From Oscillospiraceae bacterium (GTDB taxonomy: Bacteria; Bacillota; Clostridia; Oscillospirales; Oscillospiraceae): a DNA stretch of 11,018 bases. The stretch lies in NCBI GenBank assembly GCA_902783825.1, contig CACZSJ010000027.1, forward strand, positions 1 to 11,018. Direction: 5' to 3'. The notes under the pieces were generated by a model that saw only the letters and a program-made list of their open reading frames with translations, was not told the origin of the DNA and ran no database searches. Position 1 is the stretch's first letter; the number at the start of each line of letters is the position of its first letter. The position numbers were made by a program, and so were the translations under genes. Positions 1-5,986 of this stretch are shown here, piece after piece.

Positions 1-90
1 GGGGGACGGGGCGGGCATACGGAAGCGTACTACCACGACCAAGGCCGCCGTCAGCATAAGCAGCAACAGAATCTGAATGATTTTTTTCAT
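1..90 (-). CDS. Membrane-anchored or exported protein, N-terminal 30 residues only (runs off left edge)
   Basis: An ATG at 88-90 (minus) opens a frame that stays open to the window edge. The 30 visible residues start MKKIIQILLLLMLTAALVVV and continue VRFRMPAPSP. This is a short basic N-terminus, a hydrophobic segment at about residues 4-21, then a Pro-rich start of a linker. It is a signal peptide or single N-terminal anchor. A GAGG Shine-Dalgarno core lies about 10 nt upstream of the ATG, and a strong promoter lies at 126-154. The layout (MKK, hydrophobic segment, Arg, Pro-rich linker) and the promoter both resemble the neighbouring CapA-family gene. A paralogue is possible, but the catalytic part is outside the window, so no function is assigned. 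Confidence 0.7.
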   Translation of the reverse strand, partial: MKKIIQILLLLMLTAALVVVVRFRMPAPSP

Positions 91-125
91 AAAAAACGAA
101 CCTCGTAGAGGATAAATGCCCACCC

Positions 126-154
126 ATTATAAGCAGAAAGAGCCGAGAAAGCAA
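126..154 (-). promoter_or_regulatory. Sigma-A-type promoter of the left-edge gene
   Basis: Read on the minus strand: -35 TTGCTT (149-154), a 17-bp spacer, -10 TATAAT (126-131, perfect consensus). The -10 lies 35 nt before the ATG at 90, which leaves a leader of about 28 nt with its own GAGG ribosome site. The promoter sits just downstream of the hairpin at 159-189, so this gene is probably transcribed separately from the CapA gene. Confidence 0.75.
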
Positions 155-158
155 GAGA

Positions 159-189
159 AACAGCGCCGAAGGAAGAATTCGGCGCTGTT
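159..189 (-). terminator. Intrinsic terminator after the CapA-family gene (possibly bidirectional)
   Basis: This is a perfect 12-bp stem, AACAGCGCCGAA (159-170) paired with TTCGGCGCTGTT (178-189), with a 7-nt loop. It lies 12 bases past the stop codon of the minus-strand CapA gene. The U-tract on the minus side (TTTCTCTTGCTTTCT) is interrupted by C. On the plus side the stem ends in an unbroken T6 (188-193), so it would work better in that direction. No plus-strand gene precedes it here. Its position favours a role in ending CapA transcription. Confidence 0.65.
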
Positions 190-201
190 TTTTGGAGTAT
201 A

Positions 202-1413
202 TCAGTTGTTGAAGCTGGCAAACCAGCTGGAATAATCTACAACGCCGTCTGGTCCATCGTAGGTTCCCATGAGCTTGCTCATGGCGCGATCGTAGGCCTC
301 GCTGCCTTCCTCATAGGGAGTGGGGCAGTAATCGTTATACGCTTCGCCTGTGTAATCCTCCAGAACGGGCTTGCTGCTGCAGCAGCAGGGGATGGCCGTC
401 AGGCCGTTGTTGCTGACACTTCCGTCCAGATCCCGCTTTACCTGGATCTGCACGATGGCGGTATCCATGTCCCGTGGGCTTGTGCTGCCGCCAAAGGACC
501 AGTTGCCCATGCTGTAGAGGATATAAGCACCGTTGTATTCCTCAATGGGCTGCAGACAGTGGGAATGGCTTCCGTAGATCAGATTGGCGCCGGCGTCAAT
601 GCAGGCGTGCGCCAGATCAACCTGAACCTGTTTGGGGCGATAGACAATCTCATCCTGGCCCCAATGGAACATACACACGATGTATTCGGCCCCTTCGGCT
701 TTGAGCTGCTCAATGGCGGCCACACATTTTTCCGTGTTGGGATAGTAACCGTTGTAATCGCAGTAGATTCCCACCGTCAGACCGCTTTCCGTGCTGAGAA
801 GCGTATGCTGTCCCTCTTGACAATAGGGGATCTGGAGACCTTCCAGAGCCGAGCAGGTATCGTCGATGCCCTGCTGCCCGAAATCAGCCGTATGGTTGTT
901 GGCGGTGGTCACAAAGTCTACCTTGCCTTCTACCAGGATCTGAGCATAATCGGCGGGCGCCCGGAAATGGAAGGGCGTTTCCGAATACAGCCGCGTGTCC
1001 GAGAAGGTGCATTCCAGGTTGGCGATGGTAAGATCGTCCGACTCAAAGTATTGCACGGTCCGGGAGAAGGGGTAGGCATAGTCTCCGTTCATCAAAGAAG
1101 CATAGGAGTAGGGACTGGTCTCCAGAAGCTGTTGGTGCGAGGCCAGGGTACAGTCGCCGACGGCGGAGATGGTGAAAATTTCCGGTGTGGGCTCCGGCGT
1201 TGGCGTCGGGGTCGGCTCGGGTGTGGGCTCCGGCGTAGGCTCCGGCGTGACTTCCGCCGAGGGAACGGCGGTTTCCGCTGCCGGAGGGGGCGTGGCCAGC
1301 GCGGCGCTTTCTCTCGACGCTGCCGAGTTATCGGCAAAATAGCGCAGCAGAAGAATAGCGGCCAGGAACAGCAGAGCCAGGATGAATACAATCGTTTTGA
1401 TAGCTTTTTTCAT
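202..1413 (-). CDS. CapA-family (PGA_cap) membrane-anchored metallophosphoesterase-like protein
   Basis: The protein has 403 residues. Order: an N-terminal hydrophobic anchor (about 7-24), a low-complexity Thr-Pro-Glu linker (about 51-78), then a CapA/PGA_cap domain (about 79-350) with the usual landmarks AVGD (84-87), NLE (132-134), NNHT (172-175), HWG (250-252), GSHSH (281-285) and YSMGNW (300-305). Known members are tied to poly-gamma-glutamate capsule export, and the fold is related to calcineurin-like phosphoesterases. Many Clostridia encode solitary copies of unproven substrate, and no capB or capC is seen here. The domain should lie outside the membrane with the linker crossing the wall. 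The ATG at 1411-1413 was chosen because GAGG lies 9 nt upstream; an in-frame TTG at 1428 overlaps that ribosome site. An unusual CCC triplet (343-345) sits where relatives often have CS. The gene has its own promoter at 1452-1480. Confidence 0.88.
   Translation of the reverse strand: MKKAIKTIVFILALLFLAAILLLRYFADNSAASRESAALATPPPAAETAVPSAEVTPEPTPEPTPEPTPTPTPEPTPEIFTISAVGDCTLASHQQLLETSPYSYASLMNGDYAYPFSRTVQYFESDDLTIANLECTFSDTRLYSETPFHFRAPADYAQILVEGKVDFVTTANNHTADFGQQGIDDTCSALEGLQIPYCQEGQHTLLSTESGLTVGIYCDYNGYYPNTEKCVAAIEQLKAEGAEYIVCMFHWGQDEIVYRPKQVQVDLAHACIDAGANLIYGSHSHCLQPIEEYNGAYILYSMGNWSFGGSTSPRDMDTAIVQIQVKRDLDGSVSNNGLTAIPCCCSSKPVLEDYTGEAYNDYCPTPYEEGSEAYDRAMSKLMGTYDGPDGVVDYSSWFASFNN
1180..1248 (-). 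repeat. Short tandem repeat encoding a Thr-Pro-Glu-Pro linker
   Basis: This stretch, inside the CapA-family gene, encodes about 23 residues alternating TPEP and TPTP (residues 56-78). On the plus strand the unit GGCTCCGGCGT recurs three times among GGCGTCGGGGTCGG-type variants. Such linkers are common spacers between a membrane anchor and an extracellular domain. The near-identical units could vary in number between strains by slippage. Confidence 0.8.
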
Positions 1414-1451
1414 GTACGTATGCCTCAATCAAAGAATTGGATGATATCGAC

Positions 1452-1480
1452 ATTATAGTCAATCTCTGGCAGGAAAGCAA
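1452..1480 (-). promoter_or_regulatory. Sigma-A-type promoter of the CapA-family gene
   Basis: Minus strand: -35 TTGCTT (1475-1480), a 17-bp spacer, -10 TATAAT (1452-1457). The -10 lies 38 nt before the ATG at 1413. The -35 box and the three bases after it (TTGCTTTCC here, TTGCTTTCT at 146-154) nearly match the left-edge gene's promoter, which has the same spacer length. Confidence 0.75.
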
Positions 1481-1497
1481 GGGAAACGGGACAAAGC

Positions 1498-1514
1498 GTC
1501 CGCAAATAGCGGAC
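1498..1514. other. Small dyad between the hppA terminator and the CapA promoter
   Basis: This is a perfect 6-bp inverted repeat, GTCCGC and GCGGAC, around a 5-nt AAATA loop. It lies 9 bases left of the hppA terminator stem and 18 bases upstream of the CapA -35 box. The sequence after it on the minus strand (GCTTTGTCCC) is poor in U. It is therefore a weak second terminator at best, or a possible protein-binding palindrome. Function unknown. Confidence 0.4.
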
Positions 1515-1523
1515 AAAAGAACA

Positions 1524-1549
1524 CTCCGGACCGCATGTGCGGCCCGGAG
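1524..1549 (-). terminator. Intrinsic terminator of hppA
   Basis: Stem CTCCGG (1524-1529) pairs with CCGGAG (1544-1549), and inner stem CCGCA (1531-1535) pairs with TGCGG (1538-1542). One A/C mismatch separates them, with a tight TG loop. On the minus strand the stem is followed by TGTTCTTTTG. It starts 37 bases past the hppA stop codon, the usual distance for an intrinsic terminator. Confidence 0.8.
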
Positions 1550-1586
1550 CAAATGCTGAGACAGGAGTGAAAAGGGAGAATATTCT

Positions 1587-3584
1587 TTACAGCAGACCGC
1601 CGATCTTCACAAACAGGGGAGCAAAGACCAGGGCCACAACGGTCATCAGCTTGATGAGAATGTTCAGAGAGGGACCGGAGGTGTCCTTGAAGGGATCGCC
1701 AACCGTGTCGCCGACGACGGCAGCCTTGTGGGCAGAGGAGCCCTTGCCGCCGTGGTGGCCTTCCTCGATGTACTTCTTGGCATTGTCCCAGGCGCCGCCG
1801 GAGTTGGACATGTAGATGGCCAGCAGCACACCGGTGACCAGAGAGCCGCCCAGCAGGCCGCCCAGAGCTTCAGGCCCAAGCAGGATGCCAACGGCCAGAG
1901 GAACGACAACAGCCATGACGCCGGGCACGATCATTTCGTGCAGAGCGGCGCGAGTGGAGATGGAAACACAGGTGCCGTAATCGGGCTTGGTGGTCCCTTC
2001 CAGAATGCCGGGGATATCATGGAACTGACGGCGGACTTCCTCGATCATCTTATACGCAGCCTTGGACACAGAGTCCATGGTCAAAGCGGAGAACGCAAAG
2101 GGGAGCATACCGCCGATCAGCAGGCCAATGACGACAGAAGGCGTCAGCAGGTCGATGCTGTCCAGATTTACCTCCGTGGCGTAGGAAACGAAGAGGGCCA
2201 GCGCGGTGAGCGCAGCGGAACCGATGGCGAAGCCCTTGCCCATGGCGGCAGTGGTGTTGCCTACGGCGTCCAGCTTATCGGTGATTTCGCGCACGTGAGG
2301 ATCCAGGCCGCTCATCTCCGCGATACCGCCGGAGTTGTCCGCGATGGGACCGTAAGCGTCCACGGCGACTGTGATGCCGGTGGTGGACAGCATGCCAACC
2401 GCGGCCAGAGCGATACCATAGAGGTCATTGGTGACAGAATAGGAGATGTAAATACCCACACAGATCAGAACGATGGGCACCCAGGTGCTCTTCATGCCCA
2501 CGGCAACGCCGCTGATGATGGTGGTGGCGGAGCCGGTCTCGGACTGGTCGGCAATGCGTTTGACAGAGCTGTAGTCACCAGAGGTGTAGACCTCGGTGAT
2601 GTAGCCGATTACCAGGCCGACGATGATGCCGGCAATGATGGGCATGGCAAAGTACAGCTTGCCGAAGAAAGCAAGACTCAGAGGGATGGAGCCCAGCGCC
2701 ACCAGCGCGGCGGAAACGTAGGAGCCCATCTTTAAAGCCTTATGGGGGTTGGAATTCTCCTTGCCACGGACAAAGAAGGTGGCGATGATGGAGGCGAATA
2801 CGCCGATGGCGGCGATGGTCAGCGGGAAGGTGGCGCCGGCGCCTTCAAAGTGACCGGCAACGGCAACACCCAGAGTCAGAGCGGAGACCAGTGCGCCTAC
2901 GTAGGATTCGAACAGGTCGGCACCCATGCCGGCCACGTCGCCCACATTGTCGCCCACGTTGTCGGCGATGACAGCGGGGTTACGCGGATCGTCCTCGGGG
3001 ATACCCGCTTCCACCTTGCCCACCAGGTCGGCGCCAACGTCAGCGGCCTTGGTGTAAATACCGCCGCCCACACGGGCGAACAGGGCGATGGAGGAAGCAC
3101 CAAGGGAGAAGCCGAAGAGAATGCTGTAGTTGCCAGTGATGATGTAGATCATGCTGCAGCCCAGCAGGCCCAGGCCAACCACGCACATACCCATGACGGA
3201 GCCGCCGGAGAAGGCGATGGACAGGGCCCGGTTCATGCCGGATTCCAGAGCGGCATTGGCCGTACGTACGTTGGCTTTGGTGGCCACGCGCATACCAAAG
3301 AAACCGGCCAGAATCGAGCAGAGGGAACCCATCAGGAAGCAAATCGCGGTGCCCCAGCTGATAAACAGGCCGATCAGAACAAACAGTGCGGCGATGAAAA
3401 TAGCCAGAATCTTATATTCTGACTTCAAAAAAGCGTCCGCCCCTTCTGCGATAGCAGCGGCAATCTCCTGCATCCGTTCCGTGCCGGGCGCTGCCTTGGA
3501 GACATAGTTTGCCTTGTACGCTGCAAAGAGCAGGGCGGCCAGTGCGAGTATGGGCGTGATCCATTGAATCTTTTCCATATCCAT
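1587..3584 (-). CDS. hppA: Membrane-bound K+-dependent ion-translocating pyrophosphatase
   Basis: The protein has 665 residues with many hydrophobic helices, as usual for bacterial HppA. It hydrolyses pyrophosphate at the inner face of the membrane and pumps H+ or Na+ outward. Visible motifs: GGGIYTKAADVGADLVGK (173-190), EDDPRNP (197-203), DNVGDNVGD (208-216) and GDTVGDPFKDTSGPSLN (625-641), which hold the Asp and Lys ligands of Mg-pyrophosphate. GNTTAAMGKG (442-451) has Ala446 and Gly449, where K+-independent enzymes carry Lys at the first position, so this is the K+-dependent class. Glu226 in DLFESY sits at the position used by Na+-pumping members, which makes Na+ transport likely though not certain. 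The start is ATG 3582-3584 or the in-frame ATG at 3576-3578; AAAGGGG upstream is 3 or 9 nt away, so the second start is also credible. It is transcribed alone, divergent from the glycogen operon. Confidence 0.96.
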   Translation of the reverse strand: MDMEKIQWITPILALAALLFAAYKANYVSKAAPGTERMQEIAAAIAEGADAFLKSEYKILAIFIAALFVLIGLFISWGTAICFLMGSLCSILAGFFGMRVATKANVRTANAALESGMNRALSIAFSGGSVMGMCVVGLGLLGCSMIYIITGNYSILFGFSLGASSIALFARVGGGIYTKAADVGADLVGKVEAGIPEDDPRNPAVIADNVGDNVGDVAGMGADLFESYVGALVSALTLGVAVAGHFEGAGATFPLTIAAIGVFASIIATFFVRGKENSNPHKALKMGSYVSAALVALGSIPLSLAFFGKLYFAMPIIAGIIVGLVIGYITEVYTSGDYSSVKRIADQSETGSATTIISGVAVGMKSTWVPIVLICVGIYISYSVTNDLYGIALAAVGMLSTTGITVAVDAYGPIADNSGGIAEMSGLDPHVREITDKLDAVGNTTAAMGKGFAIGSAALTALALFVSYATEVNLDSIDLLTPSVVIGLLIGGMLPFAFSALTMDSVSKAAYKMIEEVRRQFHDIPGILEGTTKPDYGTCVSISTRAALHEMIVPGVMAVVVPLAVGILLGPEALGGLLGGSLVTGVLLAIYMSNSGGAWDNAKKYIEEGHHGGKGSSAHKAAVVGDTVGDPFKDTSGPSLNILIKLMTVVALVFAPLFVKIGGLL

Positions 3585-3615
3585 ACACCCCTTTATTCGT
3601 AGTGATTCTTTGTGT

Positions 3616-3644
3616 ATTTTACACGACTGAGCTGATTTCTACAA
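3616..3644 (-). promoter_or_regulatory. Probable hppA promoter
   Basis: Minus strand: -35 TTGTAG (3639-3644), a 17-bp spacer, -10 TAAAAT (3616-3621). The -10 lies 31 nt before the hppA ATG. The -35 box is weak (TTG only), but the spacing is exact and no better candidate lies nearby. Confidence 0.55.
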
Positions 3645-3833
3645 GGCCAAAAAACAAGCTTTTGTGGCACAATAACCAAGTTTATTCAAAATGACGAATT
3701 CGCCCCTTTTGCTACAGTCTTTCTGGTCAAAATATCCAAAGCAAAATTCGCGCTTGCCGTCGTTTGGCGAAGCTGTTTGGGAAGAACGAGGGAAAAAGTC
3801 GGAAAGTTAAATAAATAACGGCGATTTCTGAAA

Positions 3834-3859
3834 AAAATGCATCCCGCTGGGTGCATTTT
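3834..3859. terminator. Bidirectional terminator-like hairpin in the divergent intergenic region
   Basis: AAAATGCA (3834-3841) pairs with TGCATTTT (3852-3859), and CCC (3843-3845) pairs with GGG (3849-3851), with one bulged T and a GCT loop. On the plus strand it continues CTTTT, giving TTTTCTTTT. On the minus strand the stem runs into an unbroken T7 (plus-strand A run 3831-3837). It is a good intrinsic terminator on both strands. Neither flanking protein gene is transcribed toward it, so its client is unknown. Confidence 0.65.
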
Positions 3860-3866
3860 CTTTTGA

Positions 3867-3928
3867 CGATTCCGACAAGATGCGCTGGGACAGCACATCG
3901 GAAGCGCTGGCTGGCGGCGTCGGAATCG
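3867..3928. repeat. Perfect 10-bp inverted repeat enclosing a second hairpin
   Basis: CGATTCCGAC (3867-3876) and GTCGGAATCG (3919-3928) are exact reverse complements, 42 bases apart. Inside, GATGCGCTG (3879-3887) pairs with CAGCACATC (3891-3899) through a 3-nt GGA loop with one mismatch. The whole can fold as a branched stem. Read on the minus strand it is followed within 7 bases by the terminator hairpin with its T7, the layout of a small structured RNA of about 100-120 nt. No convincing minus-strand promoter was found. A protein-binding or repetitive extragenic element is the alternative. Confidence 0.5.
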
Positions 3929-3948
3929 CAGGCTGGAGCAAATAACAC

Positions 3949-3977
3949 TTGGAATTGACAGGCAAAGGCGGTATAAT
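3949..3977 (+). promoter_or_regulatory. Promoter of the glgB-glgA-GH13-GtrII operon
   Basis: -35 TTGGAA (3949-3954), a 17-bp spacer, -10 TATAAT (3972-3977, perfect). Transcription should begin near 3984, giving a leader of about 25 nt that ends in AAGGAG. A perfect TTGACA at 3955-3960 lies only 11 bp from the -10 and is too close to serve as its -35. No catabolite-response palindrome was recognised nearby. Confidence 0.75.
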
Positions 3978-4008
3978 GAAATGTAGAAAGAGAGAAGGAG
4001 ATATGCAC

Positions 4009-5958
4009 ATGGACGCGATGCATATGAACCATATCCCGCGGGACGACGTGTACCTGTTCAATACGGGGAATGCCCGAAAGGCCTGGCTGTGTTTTGGCTG
4101 CTGCTATGTGCCGCAGCTGCAGGCGCACCGCTTTCTGGTGTGGGCGCCCAATGCCAGGGCGGTCAGCCTGGTGGGGGACTTCAACGGCTGGGACTGGGGC
4201 GCCACGCCTATGGAACGGCTGGAGGGCGGTGTATGGGCTGTCTTTCTGGAGGGGCTGCAGGACGGTCAGCGCTACAAATACTGTATCACCGGCGCCGATG
4301 GCCGGGAGGTGTTGAAGGCAGATCCTTTTGCCGCCTATTCCCAGTGCGGGATGGACACGGCCTCCATGGTTTGGACGCAGCGTCCCTACCCTTGGACAGA
4401 CCAGGATTATCTGCGTCGCCGGGCAGGCTCCGACTTTATGCGTACGCCCATGAGCATCTATGAGCTGCATCCGGGCTCCTGGCAGATCCCGGAGGAGGGT
4501 GTGAGCTACCGCTGGCTGGCGGATCATTTGGCGGACTATTGCCGGGAAATGGGCTACACCCATGTGGAGCTGATGCCCGTGACGGAATATCCCTACGACG
4601 GCTCCTGGGGATATCAGGTTACCGGATATTATGCCCCCACCTCTCGCTACGGTACGCCGGACGATTTCCGATATTTTGTGGACAGGCTCCACAGCGTAGG
4701 ACTTGGGGTGATTATGGACTGGGTTCCCGCGCATTTTCCCAAGGACGAGCATGGCCTTGCGAGCTTTGACGGGACGCCCCTGTACGAGTGCAAGGAGCGG
4801 CGTATGGCCGAGCATCCGGAGTGGGGAACGCTGATTTTTGATTATGCCAGCGATCAGGTGCAGAGCTTTTTGGTTTCCTCCGCCTGCAAGTTTTTTGAGG
4901 AATTCCATATCGATGGGATTCGGGTGGATGCAGTCAGCTCCATGCTGTATCTCAACTATGGCCGCCGGGACGGCGATTTTACGCCCAATGAGGAGGGAGG
5001 CGCCACCAATTTGCACGCGCTGCGCTTCCTGCGCAAGCTCAACTCTGCCGTGCTGTCCCAGTACCCCGGCACCGTTACGATTGCGGAGGAATCAACCGCC
5101 TTTCCCCTGATCACGGCGCCGCCGGACGTGGGCGGCGTGGGCTTCTGCCTGAAATGGGATATGGGCTTTATGCACGACACCATTGATTATATGTCCTTAG
5201 ATCCCTATTTCCGCAGCTTCAATCATAACAAGCTGACCTTCTCCATGATGTACGCTTTTGCGGAGAACTACGTTCTGGCCTATTCCCATGACGAGGTGGT
5301 TCATGGCAAATGCTCCATGATCAACAAAATGAGCGGGGACTACGACCAGAAATTTGCCTCTCTGCGGGTGCTGTACGGGTACCAGTTTGGCCATCCCGGC
5401 AAAAAGCTCACCTTTATGGGCAGCGAGTTCGGGCAGTTTATTGAGTGGAACTGGAAACAGGGGCTGGACTGGCTGCTGCTGGACTATCCCCGACATGTGG
5501 AGCTGCAGCGCTACATGCGGGAGCTGAATCTGCTGTATACCTCTACGCCGGCCATGTATGAGCTGGACAGATCCTGGGAGGGCTTCAAATGGCTGAATGT
5601 GGACGACGCGGGGCGCAGTTCCGTGGCCTTTCTGCGGTCGGCGCCCGGGGCCAAGAGCTATCTGGTATGTGTGTGCAATTTCACCCCGGTATCCTATGAG
5701 GATTTTGTGATCGGCCTGCCGCAGGCAGGAAGCTTGAAAGAGGTTCTCAACAGCGACGAGCTGCGCTTCGGCGGAAAAGGCTTGGGGAATCCCCAGCTGA
5801 TTCGAAGCCGGAAAGAAGGCTTTTTGGACATGGAGCATTCGGCGGCCATCTGCCTGCCGGCCATGACGGCGCTGTTTTTCCGCTTCAGTCCGAAGAAAGA
5901 GAAAAAAGAGAATGGAGTTTTGCCTGTCCGCGAAGCCGCAGGAGCGGACGGGGCATAA
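4009..5958 (+). CDS. glgB: 1,4-alpha-glucan branching enzyme
   Basis: The protein has 649 residues and is cytoplasmic. It cuts an alpha-1,4 glucan and re-attaches the chain by an alpha-1,6 link. A short N-terminus leads into a CBM48-like domain (about 38-125, with FLVWAPNA 42-49 and VGDFNGWD 55-62). The GH13 barrel of the branching-enzyme type starts near YELHPGSW (151-158). All four conserved regions are intact: DWVPAHF (237-243), GIRVDAV (303-309, nucleophile Asp307), TIAEES (357-362, acid/base Glu360) and SHDEV (426-430, Asp428). A C-terminal beta domain ends in a charged, Lys/Glu-rich tail of about 25 residues. It lacks the extra N-terminal module of the 728-residue Escherichia coli enzyme, as many Bacillota do. 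ATG 4009 was chosen because AAGGAG (3995-4000) is 8 nt away; ATG 4003 is only 2 nt away. First gene of the operon. Confidence 0.95.
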   Translation: MDAMHMNHIPRDDVYLFNTGNARKAWLCFGCCYVPQLQAHRFLVWAPNARAVSLVGDFNGWDWGATPMERLEGGVWAVFLEGLQDGQRYKYCITGADGREVLKADPFAAYSQCGMDTASMVWTQRPYPWTDQDYLRRRAGSDFMRTPMSIYELHPGSWQIPEEGVSYRWLADHLADYCREMGYTHVELMPVTEYPYDGSWGYQVTGYYAPTSRYGTPDDFRYFVDRLHSVGLGVIMDWVPAHFPKDEHGLASFDGTPLYECKERRMAEHPEWGTLIFDYASDQVQSFLVSSACKFFEEFHIDGIRVDAVSSMLYLNYGRRDGDFTPNEEGGATNLHALRFLRKLNSAVLSQYPGTVTIAEESTAFPLITAPPDVGGVGFCLKWDMGFMHDTIDYMSLDPYFRSFNHNKLTFSMMYAFAENYVLAYSHDEVVHGKCSMINKMSGDYDQKFASLRVLYGYQFGHPGKKLTFMGSEFGQFIEWNWKQGLDWLLLDYPRHVELQRYMRELNLLYTSTPAMYELDRSWEGFKWLNVDDAGRSSVAFLRSAPGAKSYLVCVCNFTPVSYEDFVIGLPQAGSLKEVLNSDELRFGGKGLGNPQLIRSRKEGFLDMEHSAAICLPAMTALFFRFSPKKEKKENGVLPVREAAGADGA

Positions 5959-5986
5959 AGCCAACTGCGGCAGAATGGAGTAAGCA

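Larger units (their letters stand above)
3585..4008. other. Divergent intergenic region between hppA and glgB (424 bases)
   Basis: This region is more AT-rich than the flanking genes in its left two thirds. It contains the hppA promoter (3616-3644), a bidirectional terminator-like hairpin (3834-3859), a large inverted repeat (3867-3928) and the glgB promoter (3949-3977). A modest bulged hairpin lies at 3752-3773 (GCTTGCC with GGCGAAGC). A 39-codon plus-strand frame at 3691-3810 has no ribosome site and is not called as a gene. No tRNA, known riboswitch or transposon end was recognised. Confidence 0.6.

Noticed and set aside
1414..1428. Upstream TTG start for the CapA-family gene
   Set aside because: The TTG overlaps the GAGG ribosome site that serves the ATG at 1411-1413 and has no site of its own.
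559..1458. Long plus-strand open frame across the CapA-family gene
   Set aside because: It lies antisense to a well-supported gene, has an Arg/Gly-rich low-complexity composition and no recognisable domain.
1728..3422. Two long plus-strand open frames across hppA
   Set aside because: They are antisense to an intact HppA with all its motifs; the His/Gly/Asp/Ala-rich composition is typical of a shadow of a high-GC gene.
3955..3977. TTGACA as the -35 box of the glgB promoter
   Set aside because: It is only 11 bp from the TATAAT, too short for sigma-A; TTGGAA six bases upstream gives exactly 17.
3949..4008. Longer N-terminus of GlgB starting at 3949
   Set aside because: That stretch is the promoter (TTGGAA, 17 bases, TATAAT) and lies before the expected transcription start; ATG 4009 has AAGGAG at ideal spacing.
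3727..5016. 429-codon minus-strand open frame across the glgB start
   Set aside because: It runs antisense through GlgB and both its promoter and the terminator hairpin, with no domain seen.
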